Below, in pieces: positions 58,901 through 64,000 of a stretch of 64,000 nt of DNA. The notes under the pieces were generated by a model. The model did no database searches. It saw only the letters and a list, made by a program, of their open reading frames with translations, and was not told where the DNA came from. How positions within the stretch are numbered: position 1 is the stretch's first letter; each line of letters starts with the position of its first letter. The translations under genes were made by a program, and so were the position numbers. Source of the DNA: Stratiolaelaps scimitus (taxonomy: Eukaryota; Arthropoda; Arachnida; Mesostigmata; Laelapidae); assembly GCA_019614645.1 (NCBI GenBank), contig JABWDB010000011.1, positions 2,219,501-2,283,500 on the forward strand. Reading direction: 5' to 3'.

Positions 58901-59419
58901 GCATTCGCGAATGCTACCGCATCCTACGTTCCTGCAACGCTGGCGACGACAGCAGCGGGCCCTGCGAGCCCATACGCCACAGGCGCTGCGGGTCCTTATG
59001 CCGCAGGTCCTGGGAGCCCTTACGTCACGGGTGCGGTGAGCCCGTACGCTGCAGGCGTTGCGAGTCCGTACGCTGCAACCAACCTTCCTCAGGCGACGTT
59101 CACGTCGGCGAATGGCACAACTAACGCACTCAAGCCGCAGACGCTGAATATTAACGGAGTACCAGTCAACGGGTACGTGTTAAATCTGCAGGATCACGGT
59201 GGCCCAGTGGCGGCCGCCGGTCCGAGTGGCCATGCCGCCCAGGCCGCGACGATTATTCCCGGCCTAAAATTGCAACAGCCGCAGGCTCAGCAACAAGTAC
59301 AGCCGGGTTATATACAGTCACTGTACAACAACAATGTTCAACAGCAGCAGCAGCAACAACAGCAACAACCCAATTATTATGGGTATCCGGTGTACACCGG
59401 CTATCAGAATTACTATTGA
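55919..59419 (+). CDS. Coiled-coil protein with Gln/Tyr-rich C-terminus, spliced
   Basis: Five exons (55919-55922, 56292-56313, 57456-57559, 57724-57844, 58036-59419) join in frame to 544 aa, ending TAT TGA. All introns are GT-AG; exon 1 contributes four coding bases and exon 2 is 22 bases. Residues about 20-95 are charged and helical (GLKEMLDRINGHLDKLHDE, LMLQLSHLDEVLKRRLERM), probably a coiled coil. A Ser/Asp/Glu-rich linker and an Ala/Pro-rich low-complexity region follow. Five SPYAxG-type repeats lie at about 394-432, then a Gln run at about 517-529 and a Tyr-rich tail ending YPVYTGYQNYY. The composition is prion-like, as in many RNA-granule proteins, but no RNA-binding domain is visible. 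I do not recognise the family. Confidence 0.85.
56292..56313 (+). CDS. Coiled-coil/QY gene, 22-base microexon
   Basis: Acceptor TGTTTTGCAG and donor GTGAGT. With exon 1 it encodes MASNAHIAG. Confidence 0.7.
57456..57559 (+). CDS. Coiled-coil/QY gene, exon 3
   Basis: Acceptor TTCTTGCAG, donor GTTCGT (weak). It encodes DGAMLGYKDASGNVEQGLKE and on to LHDE. Confidence 0.75.
57724..57844 (+). CDS. Coiled-coil/QY gene, exon 4
   Basis: Acceptor TTCCTCAG, donor GTTAGT. It encodes MMARSLKRRATFLSECIEAE and on to DEVLKR. Confidence 0.8.
58036..59419 (+). CDS. Coiled-coil/QY gene, exon 5 (terminal)
   Basis: Acceptor CGTACAG. It carries residues 84-544, including all the low-complexity regions. Confidence 0.9.
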
Positions 59420-60556
59420 TGAGATTGGTTTCAGCATATTATCTCAGATGTGGACGCCACTAGAATGTCTCCTCTCTCCCTTTCTCTCTCTCATTCAGCT
59501 GATGAAATATAAAGAGTTATCAGACCTTCAATGATTTCAAGCCTCGACGACTTTTTATTTGGTGCGAATCTATGTGGCCGTTCGGTCTAGCTTTTCCTAT
59601 TATTCAGGATAAGGTGTAGTTACGTGTAGGCTAAAATTAAGCGTGCTTTAGCGAGTTCGTATTCGGGTATGGGCGAAAAAAATTCATGAATTGATTATAC
59701 TCCTAGCCAATAGTGTGATGGAGTGAGGGTATGGGTTCAACAGCAGCAGTACTTAATTGTAGCAGTAAGTTGGACGACATTCATTCTAAGGGAAGGATCA
59801 CCGCGCGTCCGCTATCGTACTGCACATGCGGAGTATTTATTCATACAGATTGGGTTATCGTAGCCGGATGCTGTCGCTGAATGTAGTGCCCATGAGAACC
59901 TTCTGGCCAAGGACTTCAAAGAAAATCAATTAGTTTACTAGCGTCCACTAGTCCTTCCGTTGCATTGTCTTAATCATTGACAGCATCAGGCGCCAGACGT
60001 TCGCTGGGTTCATCGCTACCGATTTCGGTTACGAGGCGAGATCGTCGTTAGAATCGAAGGTCGTTAGACACCACGGTACGCCTTTAGGCATACCCATGAC
60101 ACTCAATCGTACCCATGTCGTTGGAACGCCAAACTGATTACGCCTGCTGATTACTTCCGTTCTGCCTTGGTGTTGGCTGCGGAATCACTGCAGAATACAA
60201 CACCTCCGCATCTCTACAGACCAATGCACAACTGGAACGTCGGCGAATTGGCACCGTCCATTTTGTTCAGTGCCATGAGAACGTATTTACAATACTATCC
60301 TTCGATTGTCCTAAGAAACCAGCCTACTAAATGATACAGGCAAACAAAATGGTCGCGAGGTGTAACCCTCAAGATCGGAACTCAATGAGCTGACTTCGTA
60401 TTGCGGGTGGCCTCAGCTCTTGCCCCAGCAGACATTTCAAGCTACTGCCTGACATGGGAGACATTGTAGCATTGCAAGCACGGTCGCCGTCGGCCCCACG
60501 TTCTTGCACACCTGTGAAGTATTCGATCGGTGGTGGCAGTGACCGCAGACGGCGTT
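59420..60556. other. Intergenic, no supported gene
   Basis: Contains the 3' UTR of the upstream gene (AAATATAAAG near 59503 as a possible polyadenylation signal, after a CT-rich run) and probably the promoter of the ArfGAP gene. No TATA box is obvious. Confidence 0.6.
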
Positions 60557-60564
60557 GAACAACG

Positions 60565-60813
60565 ATGCAGGGTAGTGCGGACGACGGGACCACCGCCGTG
60601 GATTCGGACGGACGCTTGTATCGGTTGCTTGAGCTACTGCTGGCCATTGACGGCAACCGGGAGTGTTTCGATTGCCTGTCCCGAGGGCCGACATGGACGT
60701 CCTGGTCACTTGGTCTGTTTCTGTGTTTCCGCTGTGCGGGATTGCATCGTGGCCTCGGCGTGGACGTTTCGCGAGTGAAATCGGTGGGACTCGATCGTTG
60801 GACGCCTCAACAG
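60565..60813 (+). CDS. ArfGAP gene, exon 1
   Basis: Carries the zinc finger and arginine finger. Donor GTACGT, phase 0. Confidence 0.93.
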
Positions 60814-62493
60814 GTACGTGTCCCGTATGATGCTGACAACATTGGTGACTAGTGATATCATTGGTTGGTGATACGTTGGGTGCTGAGAGATTCCTCAGGA
60901 TAGATTAGATCAACCCGTTGGGACCGGCTGTCCGCTGGAACCAGCAAAGCGTCGTACTCATGTGAACGTTGTGGGCTTGAGAAAGGAACCAACTTAGGAT
61001 GTAGGAGGACGTAATTTCGGACGAAATTTGTGTTTTCCACTACATGTCAAGTGGCAACAAATTAACCCCTTCATTAACGTTCGCTTGCCTTGCCACACGC
61101 ACTACGTTTGGGTGCTACTGTTCCATACGGTTTGACCTTATGATTGTTTCTAATATACTTCTATGATCTGGTCCCCCTCTTGATATAGACTTTCCTAATA
61201 TTTCTTCAAGTGAAATTTGTGACATAGATCTGTAAAGCTCACTTGGAGACAGTAATTTTTATTATTTATTTCCTTATCCCCTGCCCCTACCCTCCTTGCC
61301 TTAGCTGAGGATTGTACGTGATACAATAGGTTTTACGCTAGTAGTACAAATGACCTAACGTCTGTCTAACGTAACGCGTATTTCAGGTGGCTCGCTTAGT
61401 TCAGATTGGCAACGAACGTGGGCGCACCATATACGAGCCAAGATTGCCCTCAAATTTTCACCGTCCGAGTGACCTCAATGAGTTGCGCGCCTTCATACAG
61501 ATCAAGGTGGGAAAATATCAGATCTCCTTGAAATTGCTAGTAACATGGGTAAGGGTAATGCTTTATAGGTTTATTAAAGCTTTTCCTTTGGCAAATTAAA
61601 TAATTAATAAATAGCCCAAGGAAGTATAGTTTGTTGCAAAGATTTAGTATAAAGGCGCGGGGGGGCGGGAGCAAAAGTAGGTTTAGTAAAGTCGTTATTT
61701 CATTTAAAGGTGTGTCCTTCGATTAGGAAGAAAACTACGAACTTTCCATTGAGGTAGACCGAAGGGTTGAAATGAGGAAAGAAGCCCTTGCTCTATTCCT
61801 AGCATTATGGCCACACTGAATTTCATGAAATATTGTTTCGATTACCTACATACGTCTTTCGCCGGATATATATTCACGAGTAGAGGAATATATATGCACT
61901 ATTGTATTTTTCCCGGCATTTTCTGCGAAAAATTTGTTCGGCTCATATCATGCGCCGCTATCTTTTGCATCTGTCTGTTGATGTTCAACTCTTAACAACG
62001 TCGTCCGATGTAATTAACGTCCCGTCTTCCGCAGTACGTCCATCGAGTTTATGCGACACCAGGCAACCGCGACCCGCCCATACCTCCGGCGGACCTTAGC
62101 GTCGATCAGCTCGAAGGGATCATTGCCGAGTTCCTCGAACAGGTATCGCCACTGAGCCAACGTCAGGCTGTGTTGACTGCCACGGCATCCGGCAAGACAG
62201 GTAGCTCGAACCAGCGTCCCCAGCTATTCTCCAATGATCTCGTCATGCTCGCAAGCGATGGCGAGCAACGATCACACAACGTTGAGAAGATAGCCTCGTC
62301 CCGCGACGCCGTCTCGAGTGAGTCGATCCACAGCGCGACAGCTGACAGACGACTGCTCGGGTCAGACGATGGGGCGGGAGCCTCGCGTACGTTCAACGAA
62401 GCCGGTGACCTCTTCGAGACGGAGCCGCATGAGGAGGAAACTGATGTTTTCCTGCCGAAAATTGAAGACGACTATGTACTCATCGATCTGTAA
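60565..62493 (+). CDS. ArfGAP-domain protein, SMAP-like, spliced
   Basis: GTPase-activating protein for Arf-family small G proteins, acting in membrane trafficking. Three exons (60565-60813, 61387-61506, 62035-62493) join in frame to 275 aa. The zinc finger C-x2-C-x16-C-x2-C uses C34, C37, C54 and C57, and the arginine finger is R62 in CAGLHRGLG. VSRVKSVGLDRWTPQQ and the following LPSNFHRP block match the SMAP1/SMAP2 type. The domain ends near residue 140. The C-terminal half is Ser/Glu-rich and disordered, and ends EDDYVLIDL, an acidic stretch with a YxxI core. A stop codon lies in frame nine bases upstream of the ATG. Human SMAP proteins are longer (about 430-470 aa), so the tail is short here. 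Confidence 0.93.
61387..61506 (+). CDS. ArfGAP gene, exon 2
   Basis: Acceptor GTATTTCAG, donor GTGGGA. It encodes VARLVQIGNERGRTIYEPRL through FIQIK. Confidence 0.93.
62035..62493 (+). CDS. ArfGAP gene, exon 3 (terminal)
   Basis: Acceptor GTCTTCCGCAG. It encodes YVHRVYATPGN, then the disordered tail, to TAA. Confidence 0.93.
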   Translation, partial: YVHRVYATPGNRDPPIPPADLSVDQLEGIIAEFLEQVSPLSQRQAVLTATASGKTGSSNQRPQLFSNDLVMLASDGEQRSHNVEKIASSRDAVSSESIHSATADRRLLGSDDGAGASRTFNEAGDLFETEPHEEETDVFLPKIEDDYVLIDL

Positions 62494-62687
62494 CGCGGGT
62501 GATGCTGCTGCCGCGGTTGCTACCCATGAGTCTTATTTTTTCCTCTCTCTTTCTCTCTCTGTCTTGCGTTCTTTCATTCGTTCAAACTTAATGAAAAAGC
62601 CGTTGTGTAATAAATAACGCATTGAATCAACAGTATGTTCGAATAATATGACTTGACACCTGTGACGCCATTATATATATGTATACA

Positions 62688-62725
62688 CTAAAAAAAAAAA
62701 ATATATATATATATATATGTATATT
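62688..62725. repeat. A-run plus (AT)n
   Basis: Twelve A followed by AT alternation. This layout is also seen beside the interspersed unit in SLC1 intron 1. Confidence 0.9.
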
Positions 62726-63192
62726 ATAGAAAATGTATTTTTCTCAAGCACACTCACCCATATTCTCCACCCATGCGGATTTTAATTTGTACATACAGAC
62801 GTCTTTTTTTGTTCATATTCGCTGTGAGAGCTGATCAACTCGCCTTTGCCCTGCTTGGTCTTAGCTATAATATCTCCAGCCGTTATGTCAGATCTCGGGA
62901 TTTGTTTCGATTGCATAGAGTTGATCGTGATCAACATGAACATGATTTTGGCGGGTATGACCACCAGGGACGATGGTTGTCGATCGTTGCAGATGTTAGA
63001 TTTTCGTCTCTGTTGGAGGGGCACACATGCTACAGCAATGTTCTCTTTTGTTAATTGCTTTCTCCTAGAAGTGGTAATGATCAAGCTCACGTTCACAAAT
63101 ACTATCTCATAGCAATTACTATACGTATAATTATAATCTGATTCCTACGTAATCGAACATTAACGGTCGCATCAGAACTGAAAACGCGTAAA

Positions 63193-63480
63193 GTGTGGTC
63201 CTCGAGTGTTCGCGAAGCCGGCAGCCGGAGAGAGTATCCTTGCTCTGGCGCCTCTCCGTCACTAACAGCTTCGCATCGAAGCCGTCCGCTGCCAGGAGCT
63301 GTTAGGACAATCACTCCTGGCTGGGAAAACTGGTCATTGTTATTATACGAATTGGCCCGAGCTAAATTTGAGGGTAGGCGATTAACAGACGATTCGGGAG
63401 GTACACCCACCCCTGATCGTAGCGAGCTCATGAGGAGAAATAAGCTTTGGACACAGATAACTCTTAGAAAGAAATCTTAA
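63193..63480 (+). CDS. Possible coding exon, unknown protein
   Basis: Open frame of 95 codons. Its second half (TPGWENWSLLLYELARAKFE, then RRLTDDSGGTPTPDRSELMR) has protein-like composition and ends in a basic tail. The start codon may not be the true 5' border. The opposite strand (63102-63431) is also open, so the call is weak. Confidence 0.2.
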   Translation: MWSSSVREAGSRREYPCSGASPSLTASHRSRPLPGAVRTITPGWENWSLLLYELARAKFEGRRLTDDSGGTPTPDRSELMRRNKLWTQITLRKKS

Positions 63481-64000
63481 GAAAAAATATCGGGACAGTT
63501 CACACTCCCCGAGAGAGGAAGAGAGAAAAGTACATATTAGAAGCTGGTGATTATGAGCTATTTATTGAACTCGGTATTGCTCAGCAGTGACAATTGCGCG
63601 GTGCGTTGATGTGTCGTGAAACCAAATCCAACTTATTATTATTTACTCATAGAGCCATGTCTTATTTACCATATCAATGATACACTATATCGGACTGTCG
63701 CTGAACCTTTGAACAATATCACGTGTGTACACGAATGTAAGAATGAATAAGCTGCCGGGAAGCACTTGGCAACGCCACTTAACCCATTCAAAGATCCACA
63801 GTTATGTGCATAGATGTACAGTCATATTAATTAAACACCTTTATTAAGCACAGTTGTCGATAATTAGTGGTCACTACCGTCAACACTCGCCGTAATGACC
63901 ACTTCAGTGGCAGAAGACCACCAAGCTGGCGAAAGTGCCTGATCGATCCGTCCAACATGCTGTCTCTCGTTGCATCGGAACCCCGTGGCCAATTGTAATC

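Larger units (their letters stand above)
62494..64000. other. Region downstream of the ArfGAP gene
   Basis: Contains a likely 3' UTR (AATAAA at about 62609-62614, after a CT-rich run) and an A-run plus (AT)n at 62688-62725. It then holds AT-rich sequence with short ORFs on both strands. One of these, at 63193-63480 plus, is listed separately. Confidence 0.6.

Overview
This is eukaryotic (animal) nuclear DNA. Split genes with GT-AG introns, replication-dependent histone genes with metazoan 3' stem-loops, nuclear-type tRNA genes, many (AT)n and (TAA)n microsatellites and mariner remnants all point to an arthropod. A mite or other chelicerate is my best guess. It rests on overall impression and on one secreted protein that loosely resembles mite group 7 allergens, not on a database match.

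Left third (about 1-31 kb). The main gene is a plus-strand SLC1-family (glutamate/aspartate transporter-like) gene of at least 12 coding exons, from 12.79 kb to about 29.8-30.9 kb. I rebuilt it exon by exon; the reading frame closes through every junction to 488 or 534 aa, depending on the 3' end. Its ion-coupling motif is strongly altered while the acidic-substrate motif of the last membrane helix is kept. The DNA upstream (1-12.7 kb) and the long introns hold GC-rich possible 5' exon or promoter sequence, microsatellites, hairpins and interspersed repeats, but no other gene I can firmly call.

Middle (33-50 kb). A tandem histone cluster holds three complete quartets. Each is arranged H2B(-) H2A(+) H4(-) H3(+), without H1, at a period of about 4.6-4.8 kb. 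All 12 genes are intact, each with the stem-loop GGCCCTTTTCAGGGCC and, 13 nt further on, an AGATCAAA-like downstream element. The array edges hold decayed copies: an H2B tail, an H4 with an in-frame deletion, and an H3 fragment fused to an H2B 3' flank. The spacers carry tRNA-Gln and tRNA-Glu genes at several stages of decay, a duplicated block with an internally deleted mariner, and a SINE-like insertion found in two of the three units.

Right third (50-64 kb). A minus-strand four-exon gene encodes a 242-aa secreted protein. A plus-strand five-exon gene encodes a 544-aa coiled-coil protein with a Gln/Tyr-rich tail. A plus-strand three-exon gene encodes a 275-aa SMAP-like ArfGAP. Apart from the histones, the neighbours show no functional link. 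The least ordinary items are the SLC1 motif changes, the new SINE-like family with target-site duplications, and the histone/tRNA array.
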